The notes below the pieces were generated by a model. That model did no database searches. It saw only the letters and a program-made list of their open reading frames with translations, and was not told where the DNA came from. Positions 1-5,258 of a stretch of DNA of 11,709 nucleotides are shown here, piece by piece. The position numbers and the translations under genes were made by a program. Source of the stretch: Candidatus Cloacimonadota bacterium. Its GTDB lineage: Bacteria; Cloacimonadota; Cloacimonadia; Cloacimonadales; TCS61. The stretch is taken from NCBI GenBank assembly GCA_030626645.1, contig DAOUTP010000038.1, forward strand, positions 1-11,709, read 5' to 3'. The first letter of the stretch is position 1. Each line of letters begins with the position of its first letter.

Positions 1-286
1 CTCGCTAAAAATTCATGATTCTTTGGATGACTTTCTAACGGAATTTCCCGATAGTAACATTTATTTCTGCACAACAAAGACGGATAGAAAATTTACCGAA
101 TTAAAATATGAAAAGGGTGATATTTTCGTATTTGGACCTGAATCGAAAGGTATACCAGAGAATATTCTGGAAAAATATCAGAAGTCTAATATCACAATTC
201 CCATGAGTTCACAAATTCGATCAATAAACCTATCAAATAGTGTTGCAATAGTTATCTATGAAGCATGGCGGCAGATCGGGTTTTAA
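1..286 (+). CDS. trmL: TrmL-like tRNA (cytidine/uridine-34 2'-O)-methyltransferase, C-terminal part
   Basis: This is the last 94 codons of a SpoU/TrmD (SPOUT) methyltransferase; the frame is open to the left window edge (first full codon at base 2), so the N-terminus is missing. Two family motifs are visible: FGPESKGIP, the glycine-rich S-adenosylmethionine-binding motif of the knotted fold, and IRSINLSNSVAIVIYE near the C-terminus, which matches the R-S-x-N-L-S-N-x-V-A signature. The protein stops soon after that motif, as in the short single-domain TrmL (YibK) type, which methylates the wobble base 34 of certain leucine tRNAs in the cytoplasm. A TTG at 23 could be called a start, but the residues before it read on in frame. 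The family is secure. TrmL rather than another SpoU member is inferred from the short C-terminus. Confidence 0.85.
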   Translation, partial: SLKIHDSLDDFLTEFPDSNIYFCTTKTDRKFTELKYEKGDIFVFGPESKGIPENILEKYQKSNITIPMSSQIRSINLSNSVAIVIYEAWRQIGF

Positions 287-316
287 TTGTTAATATATTT
301 TCATCTCGTGTATAAT
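287..316 (+). promoter_or_regulatory. possible promoter directly after trmL
   Basis: TTGTTA (287-292) is separated by 18 bases from a perfect TATAAT (311-316). Transcription would begin near 323, exactly where the CTGGAG arm of the inverted repeat starts, and would run into 100 bases with no open frame. The background is AT-rich, so chance is a serious alternative. Confidence 0.3.
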
Positions 317-422
317 ATTTGTCTGGAGCGAAGCGGAATACTCCAGGGCGTACAAGTGTTGGTTAATGCCGGGCGTGCCACGCTCTTCTTGCACTTCTTT
401 CATTTTGAGAGTGGAGCTGTAT

Positions 423-435
423 GTTAAGCACAAAA
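423..435 (+). repeat. left inverted boundary of cassette-like unit A (R'-type)
   Basis: GTTAAGCACAAAA; bases 424-435 are a perfect 12-base reverse complement of 2080-2091. GTTAAGC fits the attC R' core GTTRRRY. In integron arrays the first bases of a cassette are complementary to the R'' box of that cassette's own attC, which is what is seen here. Confidence 0.55.
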
Positions 436-538
436 ATCTTGTTATTCAGACTCATACAAAGTTTGTATTATGAGAATTAAAAAAGCGGAGTTATAGATAA
501 AAAATATAATTTAATTTTTGTACTCATATAGATTTAAC

Positions 539-1210
539 TCACTTACTATTATAATAATCTTCTTTCTTATAGAAGTTTTTTAACATTCGAGCTGTACCTT
601 GCATCTCAAATAACCCAGGTGGAATATCCAGCATTTTTGTTAGATCAAACGGATCTGCCAACACAACAGGTGCATCAAGGCATTTCCTTGTTCTTTGTTG
701 AACTTTTATCGGTTCATTTTCTAAATTATTTAAAGAAGCTTTTTGCATACCTTCCAATCCTTTATTCAAACCACTATTCGTATTAGTTTTTCGGGAGACG
801 GGACATAAACGTAGAAACGGACGATTGTTACTATGATTACGTACAACATTTCTATTATAAATATGGTCTAAGAAAACATCGCTCGTAAGATGTCCAAAAC
901 CTAAACGTTTCCAAGCATTTCTATATCCTGTATAATCTACATGAACCCACAATTGTCTAGCTGGATGCAAACGAGAATAATACAATTCAGATTCATCTTG
1001 ATCCCAAAGTGGAATCGATGAATTTTTTATTGGACGATGAATCTCTACAACAAAACCATTAATAGGGCGTTTGCGACCATGAATTATTTTTGTTACTGTA
1101 CCAACGTATTTTTCGATTGTTGGAATATCTCTGGCAGCAATAGGCACGCATAGGTCAGGTGAAAGACCGTATGTTTGCACATCAAGTTTTTTCCAATCTT
1201 CTTTTGTCAT
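539..1210 (-). CDS. uncharacterised protein with HNH-like motif (possible nuclease)
   Basis: 223-aa soluble protein with no signal peptide or membrane segment. The centre carries LDHIYNR (about 114-120) followed by FLRLCPVSRKTNTNSG (132-147). An Asp-His pair followed by a Leu-Cys-Pro turn and Asn residues recalls the HNH (His-Me finger) nuclease fold. The usual second CxxC zinc pair is absent and the match is only by eye. Just before it, GYRNAWKRLGFGHL (95-108) looks like a conserved helical lead-in. The tail (about 178-206) is proline-rich. The ATG at 1210 lies 26 bases after the stop of the nuclease-like gene and has no good Shine-Dalgarno site, so translation may be coupled. It is the last gene of a three-gene unit inside a cassette-like segment. 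It could instead be a toxin of another fold or a structural protein. Confidence 0.6.
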   Translation of the reverse strand: MTKEDWKKLDVQTYGLSPDLCVPIAARDIPTIEKYVGTVTKIIHGRKRPINGFVVEIHRPIKNSSIPLWDQDESELYYSRLHPARQLWVHVDYTGYRNAWKRLGFGHLTSDVFLDHIYNRNVVRNHSNNRPFLRLCPVSRKTNTNSGLNKGLEGMQKASLNNLENEPIKVQQRTRKCLDAPVVLADPFDLTKMLDIPPGLFEMQGTARMLKNFYKKEDYYNSK

Positions 1211-1236
1211 CTGAAGGAACCCATATAAATCATAAA

Positions 1237-1689
1237 CTATTTCTCATTATCCCACACAACAACAATACCTTCTTCATAGAAACTATCTTCAATATATTTC
1301 TTTATTGATTCTACTAATGGTGTATTAGGAAAGATTATTGCTGGACTTACAGATCTATGCTCTCCTGTTGGGACATATTCACCTTTCGTAATTTGCGAAT
1401 CAATATAGCCATAAATTTGGTTTATTTGTCTTCGAATATTCCTTTTTACTGCTTTTTCTGTCATGACATCCCAATTTGATGCTTTAATTTCAATTATAGC
1501 AATTGTGCCTTCAGGATCATCATCATTCACAAAAATATCGACTCTACCTTTACGTTTATTTAACTTCAATACTGTTCTTTCAGCAACAACATCACCTTGA
1601 GCAGTTTTCTTCCAATCGTCTTGTATTTTTTTATGAAATGCTTTACCTCTCACAAGGCATGACGGTTCTTTTGTTTTATTTAAACTCAA
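1237..1689 (-). CDS. PD-(D/E)XK nuclease-like protein
   Basis: 150-aa soluble protein with the arrangement expected of a restriction-endonuclease-like core: a helix with Glu37 (AERTV), then GRVDIFV with Asp51, then a strand IAIIEIKAS giving Glu67-x-Lys69, then a helix RRQINQIYGYI (86-96) with the conserved-type Gln residues. Asp51, Glu67 and Lys69 are the likely metal and catalytic residues. It is small, roughly one catalytic domain with no added DNA-binding part. The start is TTG at 1689, supported by AGGAAG six bases upstream; that site overlaps the TAG stop of the preceding 93-aa gene, which indicates coupled translation. A role in DNA cleavage (defence, toxin or repair) is inferred from the fold. 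The substrate cannot be read from the sequence. Confidence 0.72.
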   Translation of the reverse strand: MSLNKTKEPSCLVRGKAFHKKIQDDWKKTAQGDVVAERTVLKLNKRKGRVDIFVNDDDPEGTIAIIEIKASNWDVMTEKAVKRNIRRQINQIYGYIDSQITKGEYVPTGEHRSVSPAIIFPNTPLVESIKKYIEDSFYEEGIVVVWDNEK

Positions 1690-1699
1690 TATTTACTTC

Positions 1700-1981
1700 C
1701 TATTTTGAACAATGCTCAGTATAACTTGTAATAATTTTGCTTCTTGGTGTTTTACATTCAACTGGCTTATTATTTTCATCCTCAATATTGCCTAAAGAAA
1801 AATAATCTTTAACTCGCTTGCCAAAAGTTATATTTGTTTGATCAAGATTTGAAGCACGCCCAATCACTTTTAGATACTTTTGAAAAAGTTCTCGATCATT
1901 TTCAATGAATAAGAAAAATTGATCTGTTATTTCTTTAGTGAATTTTTCTAAAGCTTCAATTTCAAAATCGTGTAAATTCAT
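1700..1981 (-). CDS. 93-aa conserved-looking small protein, unknown function
   Basis: Start is ATG at 1981, chosen because GGAGGT lies four bases upstream; a longer frame to 2029 exists but lacks this site. The N-terminal half is helical and acidic (HDFEIEALEKF, FIENDRELFQKYL), and the second half has a GKRVKDYFSL segment followed by CKTPRSKIITSYTEHC. No catalytic motif, signal peptide or membrane segment is visible. Two cysteines lie near the C-terminus. It is the first gene of the minus-strand trio and its stop overlaps the ribosome-binding site of the nuclease-like gene, so the products are probably made together. It could be an immunity or antitoxin-like partner, a specificity subunit or a DNA-binding accessory. 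These are guesses from context only. Confidence 0.65.
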   Translation of the reverse strand: MNLHDFEIEALEKFTKEITDQFFLFIENDRELFQKYLKVIGRASNLDQTNITFGKRVKDYFSLGNIEDENNKPVECKTPRSKIITSYTEHCSK

Positions 1982-2002
1982 TTTTACCTCCATAATATTT
2001 TT

Positions 2003-2029
2003 GTTATAGTTTTGAAAACCAAAAATCAA
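2003..2029 (-). promoter_or_regulatory. possible promoter for the three-gene nuclease unit
   Basis: On the minus strand a TATAAC box (2008-2003) is preceded by overlapping TTGATT boxes at 15 bases (2029-2024) and 19 bases. Neither spacing is ideal. The position, about 22 bases upstream of the first start codon and inside the cassette-like unit, would let the unit carry its own promoter. Confidence 0.3.
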
Positions 2030-2079
2030 TCAAGCTTAAAATATTTTGTAGAAATTAATTACACTTTTAGGAATAGCTC

Positions 2080-2092
2080 TTTTGTGCTTAAT
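2080..2092 (+). repeat. right inverted boundary of cassette-like unit A (R''-type)
   Basis: TTTTGTGCTTAAT. Bases 2080-2091 are the exact reverse complement of 424-435, so the three-gene unit is bracketed by 12-base inverted ends. The box overlaps the left end of the attC-like element. Confidence 0.55.
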
Positions 2093-2211
2093 GTTCTGCG
2101 TGTGCGGCGGGATCGGAACGATCACACCAAAAACAAACAGACCAGCCGTTTGAATCGTAAGATTCAAACAAAGAGTACTGACCAGCTCTACTGCCGACAC
2201 GCCTGTTAGGT
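2086..2211 (+). other. attC-like recombination site (integron cassette junction)
   Basis: 126-base imperfect palindrome in the layout of an integron attC. R'' candidate is GCTTAAT (2086-2092, last base off consensus) and R' is GTTAGGT (2205-2211, matches GTTRRRY). Between them a 12-bp outer stem pairs GCGTGT (2098-2103) with ACACGC (2197-2202) and CGGCGG (2105-2110) with CTGCCG (2191-2196), including one G-T pair. G2104 is left unpaired in the left arm, as expected for an extrahelical base. Inner hairpins are GATCG-GAA-CGATC (2111-2123) and GTTTGAATC-GTAA-GATTCAAAC (2148-2169). GACCAGC occurs twice (2140, 2180). The length is within the family range. The conserved GTT and the left-arm extra base set the site in + orientation. 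The call is by eye and needs a covariance search. Confidence 0.6.
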
Positions 2212-2214
2212 GCA
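2204..2214 (+). repeat. left inverted boundary of cassette-like unit B (R'-type)
   Basis: TGTTAGGTGCA is the exact reverse complement of 3132-3142. It contains the R' core GTTAGGT that ends the attC-like element, so the lipoprotein gene is bracketed in the same way as the nuclease trio, with a different end sequence. Confidence 0.55.
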
Positions 2215-2230
2215 TCTATATTATACTTTC

Positions 2231-3070
2231 TCATTGTGTCTCTAATCTATAATTATCAATTATTACTTTCCAGGATTTTAGTTTATTTTCATTTTTCCCG
2301 TGATCAGTATCCTCTGTTAGAAGTTTCTTTTCTTTTTCAAACAGCTTATAATATTTTATTAAACTATCCTGAATTCTGTCATTTGTTCTAGGCTTAGCAA
2401 GATCATTCTCTAGGAATTTCTCAAGTCTTCCAGCATATATCTGAGATAAATTATAAATCAACTGAAAAAAAAGTAACCTTGAATCAGTTTTTATAGATTC
2501 TTTTACACCCGATAAATCAGAAAAAAAAGCACTATCAACGTGGAAATCTTTAATATTGCCCCATAGGAAGTCTACATCTTTTTCTGCATATAAATCGAAT
2601 TTAATTAAATAATCAATGCTATCTTGTTCAGGGATAATATTAATAAAATCTTCCCATAATAAATCTGGTCTTTCTTTATAATAAATGAATTCTCTATTTT
2701 CCTTCGCAAGTGCTGCATTAGTAAATTGCTGGAAATTTACATTATAAAACTCTATAAATCCTGAATAGTCCAATCTACTTATTATGCTTAACTCAACGAT
2801 ATTTACAAAATTTGCACCTAAAGAAATTGCTTCTTCATTAATTTGTTCAATCGCTTCCAATTCAAAATAATATAAACCATCAATCAAATTTTCTAATCGA
2901 TATCTCTCCAAGCCCTTACAGTCTATACCTGTTAATTCTTTTTCAAATACAATTGTTACAGCTTGATTTTCTGTCATTTGCCTTACATCTTCACTATTGT
3001 AAATTGCGATATTTTCAGAACATGCGGAAAGAAGAATTAAAATACTCATTAATGATAAAAATATTTTCAT
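2231..3070 (-). CDS. lipoprotein of unknown function
   Basis: 279 aa with a short N-terminal signal (MKIFLSLMSILILL) and lipobox LLSAC, so Cys17 should be lipidated and the protein anchored in a membrane facing the periplasm. The mature part is charged and mostly helical with many aromatic residues (for example FYNVNFQQFTNAAL, DVDFLWGNIKDF) and ends in a lysine-rich tail. No enzymatic motif is recognised. Start is ATG at 3070 with AGGAG five bases upstream. It is alone in its cassette-like unit, bracketed by TGTTAGGTGCA (2204) and its reverse complement (3132), and points the same way as the nuclease trio. Function cannot be assigned; single lipoprotein or envelope genes are common cargo of integron cassettes. 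Confidence 0.75.
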   Translation of the reverse strand: MKIFLSLMSILILLSACSENIAIYNSEDVRQMTENQAVTIVFEKELTGIDCKGLERYRLENLIDGLYYFELEAIEQINEEAISLGANFVNIVELSIISRLDYSGFIEFYNVNFQQFTNAALAKENREFIYYKERPDLLWEDFINIIPEQDSIDYLIKFDLYAEKDVDFLWGNIKDFHVDSAFFSDLSGVKESIKTDSRLLFFQLIYNLSQIYAGRLEKFLENDLAKPRTNDRIQDSLIKYYKLFEKEKKLLTEDTDHGKNENKLKSWKVIIDNYRLETQ

Positions 3071-3131
3071 TATAACTCCTTAATTATAAAGTTCTTTTCA
3101 TCTCGCTATACCATTTTAGAATTATTTATTG

Positions 3132-3142
3132 TGCACCTAACA
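3132..3142 (+). repeat. right inverted boundary of cassette-like unit B (R''-type)
   Basis: TGCACCTAACA, containing ACCTAAC, which fits the attC R'' consensus RYYYAAC. A GC-rich ACGCCACGCC (about 3148-3157) follows, as an L'' arm would, but I find no matching L' arm or clear R' within the next 150 bases. The attC of this unit therefore appears truncated or strongly diverged. Confidence 0.45.
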
Positions 3143-3200
3143 TATGTACGCCACGCCAACATAAAATGTATACATAACTAACCTATAGTTATACCAAAAA

Positions 3201-3238
3201 TGTACACAATAACTTTTTGAGAAAAGTTATTGTATACA
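3201..3238. repeat. 17-bp inverted repeat with four-base loop
   Basis: TGTACACAATAACTTTT (3201-3217) pairs with 3222-3238 at 16 of 17 positions around the loop TGAG. On the minus strand the stem is followed by TTTTTGG, so it could act as a weak minus-strand terminator. No minus-strand gene lies just upstream, so it may instead be a mobile-element end or a protein-binding palindrome. Confidence 0.6.
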
Positions 3239-3473
3239 ACTTCGACTAAATCATATTACTTTTAACAATTCAAATAATTCTAAACTTATTCATTAATGCG
3301 AAACCGAATTGGGATAAAGATAAGTTAAGTGTCAATTAGAAAAGTGAAAACTAATTAGTATTAAGAAATACGAATGAAGTCAGATTAAATATATTTATGA
3401 AATGTTGGTTGACGTTTTCTTATCTGCTTAATTATTTGAATTAAAATAAGAGTTTTGCATAATAGAGTGTATT

Positions 3474-3575
3474 CTGTCATCCTGACGAATCTTGCATGTG
3501 GTTCTTTGGAAGGATCTCTACTTAAAATGAGATTCTTCGTGAGATGATTCTTCGAAGATTTCCTCAGAAAGACAG
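3474..3575. repeat. palindromic intergenic repeat (REP/MITE-like), degraded
   Basis: The ends CTGTCATCCTGACGA (3474-3488) and TCCTCAGAAAGACAG (3561-3575) are inverted copies matching at 12 of 15 positions. Inside, GATTCTTCG occurs twice (3531, 3546), followed by CGAAGATT. Ends of the GTCATCCTGAG / CTCAGAATGAC type are well known from dispersed non-coding repeats in many environmental and Bacteroidota-like genomes. It sits 52 bases upstream of dapA. Other copies would be needed to confirm it. Confidence 0.5.
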
Positions 3576-3627
3576 CCAAATTTTAATATTGTAAAATTCA
3601 TTGAAATAATAAGACACAGGAGGTTGT

Positions 3628-4503
3628 ATGTTGAAGGGTTCGTATGTTGCATTAGTTACTCCATTTAAAAATAATGAGATAGATTACAATTCTCTTGAAA
3701 AGCTTATATATTTTCAAATTGAAAATAAAACAAATGGAATGCTATTTTGCGGAACAACTGGAGAATCTCCAACTTTAGCTGGTGATGAAAAAGAGAGATT
3801 AGTTCGTTTTGGGATCAAGAAGATAGATAAACGAATTCCGGTTATGATGGGAACAGGAACGAACAATTTACAGCATACTATCTCAGCTACAATCAAAGCT
3901 CAGGAGTGGGGAGTAGATTATGCATTAATAATAACTCCATATTATAATAAACCAACTCAGAAAGGTTTATATCAGTATTTTAAGGCGGTTGCAGAAAGCA
4001 CTACAATTCCTTTAGTGATCTATAATGTTCCGGGAAGAACAGGTGTTAATATCAATGCAGATACGACTATCAGATTAGCAAAGGAATTTAGTAATATTGT
4101 CGGCATCAAAGAAGCAAGTGGTGATCTTGATCAACTTTCACGCATTGTGAAGACTACAAATAAAGATTTTTCTGTGATGTCAGGTGAAGATGCTTTGAAT
4201 CTGCCGATTATGTCGTGCGGAGGAGATGGAGTGATTTCAGTAACTGCAAACATTTTACCACGCAAAGTTCATGATCTGGTTGCATTATGTACCAAGGGAA
4301 AATATTCTGATGCCCTTAAAATTCATCAGGAGCTTATTGATATCAATAAAGCATTGTTTATCGAGACAAATCCAATTCCAGTGAAAGAATCATTGCATCT
4401 GATGAAGATGATAGAAAGAGAATTACGTTTACCACTCTGTTCTATGGAAGAGGGTAATCTAAAAACGTTAGAAAAAATCCTAAAAAAATATAAATTAGTG
4501 TAG
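3628..4503 (+). CDS. dapA: 4-hydroxy-tetrahydrodipicolinate synthase
   Basis: 291 aa, the usual length. It condenses pyruvate with aspartate semialdehyde, the first committed step to diaminopimelate and lysine, in the cytoplasm. The class I aldolase (TIM-barrel) signatures are all present: CGTTGESPTL (41-50) holding the catalytic threonines, YYN at 105-107, YNVPGRT (132-138) with the catalytic Tyr132 and substrate-binding Arg137, and GIKEASGD with Schiff-base Lys161; SCGGDGVISV (196-205) closes the active site. The ATG at 3628 has AGGAGG four bases upstream. No other lysine gene is in view. The next gene starts six bases after the stop and is probably cotranscribed. Related N-acetylneuraminate lyase or KDG aldolase activity is unlikely given the GTTGE and GRT motifs. 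Confidence 0.95.
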   Translation: MLKGSYVALVTPFKNNEIDYNSLEKLIYFQIENKTNGMLFCGTTGESPTLAGDEKERLVRFGIKKIDKRIPVMMGTGTNNLQHTISATIKAQEWGVDYALIITPYYNKPTQKGLYQYFKAVAESTTIPLVIYNVPGRTGVNINADTTIRLAKEFSNIVGIKEASGDLDQLSRIVKTTNKDFSVMSGEDALNLPIMSCGGDGVISVTANILPRKVHDLVALCTKGKYSDALKIHQELIDINKALFIETNPIPVKESLHLMKMIERELRLPLCSMEEGNLKTLEKILKKYKLV

Positions 4504-4509
4504 AGAAAA

Positions 4510-4890
4510 TTGAGAAAGCAAATTCGAGCTGATATAAACCTTGTTGTTTGTCCTAAAAACAAACGGCATACAGATATTATTGTGTGTGCTGCAAGTTGTG
4601 AGGACAGAAGGTATTGCAAGGAATATAGAAGTAAGATAACAAATGAAATGCTTATAGATTTTATTGAAAAACATCCAAAATATAAATTAGTAGGAGAGCT
4701 TATGCCAACTGCAAAAACAATCCAAAAAAGTGAAAATATCTATTTGGTAGTTTCAAAGGACAATCAAGTAGAAGAAGTGCCTCAAAAAGAGATCATGGAC
4801 AACCCTCAGAAGTATCTCAAAAAGCAGATCTGGTTAAAACCACCATTTCATTATGAATTAGTGGTCTCACTCAAACGGATTAAAGACTAA
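4510..4890 (+). CDS. small four-cysteine protein, unknown function
   Basis: 126 aa, not recognised. The N-terminal third holds four cysteines: Cys14 (VVCPKN), Cys26 and Cys30 (VCAASC), and Cys36 (RYCKEY). The spacing C-x11-C-x3-C-x5-C suggests a zinc or iron-sulfur site. The rest is charged, with KTIQKSENIYLVVS and KQIWLKPPFHYELVV looking like strands of a small domain. There is no signal peptide, so it is probably cytoplasmic. The only available start is TTG at 4510, in the same frame as dapA and six bases after its TAG, with only a weak purine-rich stretch upstream. It probably depends on transcription, and perhaps reinitiation, from dapA. It converges on the VanZ-like gene with a 10-base gap. 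Confidence 0.7.
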   Translation: MRKQIRADINLVVCPKNKRHTDIIVCAASCEDRRYCKEYRSKITNEMLIDFIEKHPKYKLVGELMPTAKTIQKSENIYLVVSKDNQVEEVPQKEIMDNPQKYLKKQIWLKPPFHYELVVSLKRIKD

Positions 4891-4900
4891 TATCTAAAGA

Positions 4901-5248
4901 TCATTTAAGCTTTATCTTGAAGTAGATGATCACAGCAAGGAATCCCAGGAAGTCAGCAAGAATATCAAAATAGGAAAAGGATCTACCGGGAATTGGTATT
5001 TGATGTAATTCATCGAAGATGGGTACAAGAACAGCTAAGATAGATAATAGTTTTAGCTTTTGAATGTACTGTTTTTCATTGAACATTTTCATGAATAAAT
5101 AGGCAAATATCAAATAAACAATGAAATGAGCTAATTTATCAATGTTCAGTGAATCATCTAATGGTGATTGTAATTTGGGGATTGAGGTTAAGGTAAATAA
5201 TATCCCAGTCCAAATATAGAACGCAATTTTATAATAATTTATTTTCAT
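4901..5248 (-). CDS. VanZ-like membrane protein
   Basis: 115 aa with about four hydrophobic segments (roughly 8-21, 39-56, 66-78, 95-110). VanZ-family marks are present: IDKLAHFIVY (37-46), FDELHQ (78-83), IPGRS (86-90) and FDILADFLG (94-102). VanZ itself confers low-level teicoplanin resistance, but most members of this short family have no known role. A general cell-envelope function is all that can be said. The ATG at 5248 lies 10 bases after the upstream stop and lacks a clear Shine-Dalgarno site, which suggests coupled translation as the last gene of the pgpH operon. Nothing indicates a vancomycin resistance cluster. Confidence 0.85.
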   Translation of the reverse strand: MKINYYKIAFYIWTGILFTLTSIPKLQSPLDDSLNIDKLAHFIVYLIFAYLFMKMFNEKQYIQKLKLLSILAVLVPIFDELHQIPIPGRSFSYFDILADFLGFLAVIIYFKIKLK

Positions 5249-5258
5249 TACTGCAATA

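Larger units (their letters stand above)
287..538. other. gene-free structured region at the left edge of the accessory island
   Basis: No coding frame is convincing here. The stretch 321-430 is markedly more GC-rich than its surroundings and full of short inverted repeats: CTGGAG (323-328) with CTCCAG (341-346), AAGTG (354-358) with CACTT (392-396), GCGTG (373-377) with CACGC (379-383), and CTCCA (341-345) with TGGAG (412-416). It ends at GTTAAGCAC (423-431), which fits the integron attC R' consensus GTTRRRY. It may be the partner or remnant of an attC-like site for the neighbouring cassette, or a structured RNA. I cannot fold it into a clean attC. From about 435 to 538 the DNA is plain AT-rich sequence downstream of the minus-strand gene. 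Confidence 0.5.
3071..3627. other. gene-free stretch between unit B and dapA
   Basis: 557 bases without a believable gene. It holds the lipoprotein ribosome-binding site, the TGCACCTAACA box (3132), a palindrome ATGTATACAT (3166-3175), the 17-bp inverted repeat (3201-3238), about 200 bases of plain AT-rich DNA, the degraded palindromic repeat (3474-3575) and the dapA leader. The dapA leader has AGGAGG at 3618-3623, four bases before its ATG. No convincing sigma-70 promoter for dapA is seen. Confidence 0.6.

Noticed and set aside
323..346. CTGGAG/CTCCAG hairpin as the trmL terminator
   Set aside because: The stem is only six pairs with a 12-base loop and no following T-tract.
2148..2169. Nine-pair hairpin with GTAA loop read as a tRNA arm or intrinsic terminator
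   Set aside because: There is no tRNA cloverleaf around it and no T-run after either side; it is better explained as part of the attC-like structure.
2012..2209. 65-aa + strand open frame
   Set aside because: It lies across the attC-like palindrome; its basic, low-complexity product reflects the inverted repeats and has no ribosome-binding site.
2086..2211. CRISPR repeats (two GACCAGC copies, hairpins)
   Set aside because: The repeated word is only seven bases, occurs twice, and no regularly spaced repeats of CRISPR length are present.
3385..3579. 64-aa minus-strand open frame upstream of dapA
   Set aside because: Mostly made from the palindromic repeat at 3474-3575; no Shine-Dalgarno site and no recognisable protein features.
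4501..4512. Frameshift or nonsense break of a longer dapA fusion
   Set aside because: DapA has its normal full length (291 aa) and complete C-terminal region before the TAG, so the downstream frame is a separate gene.
4901..5248. Glycopeptide-resistance gene vanZ
   Set aside because: It has only the short VanZ-like fold and no van ligase, reductase or dipeptidase gene nearby; a resistance role is not supported.
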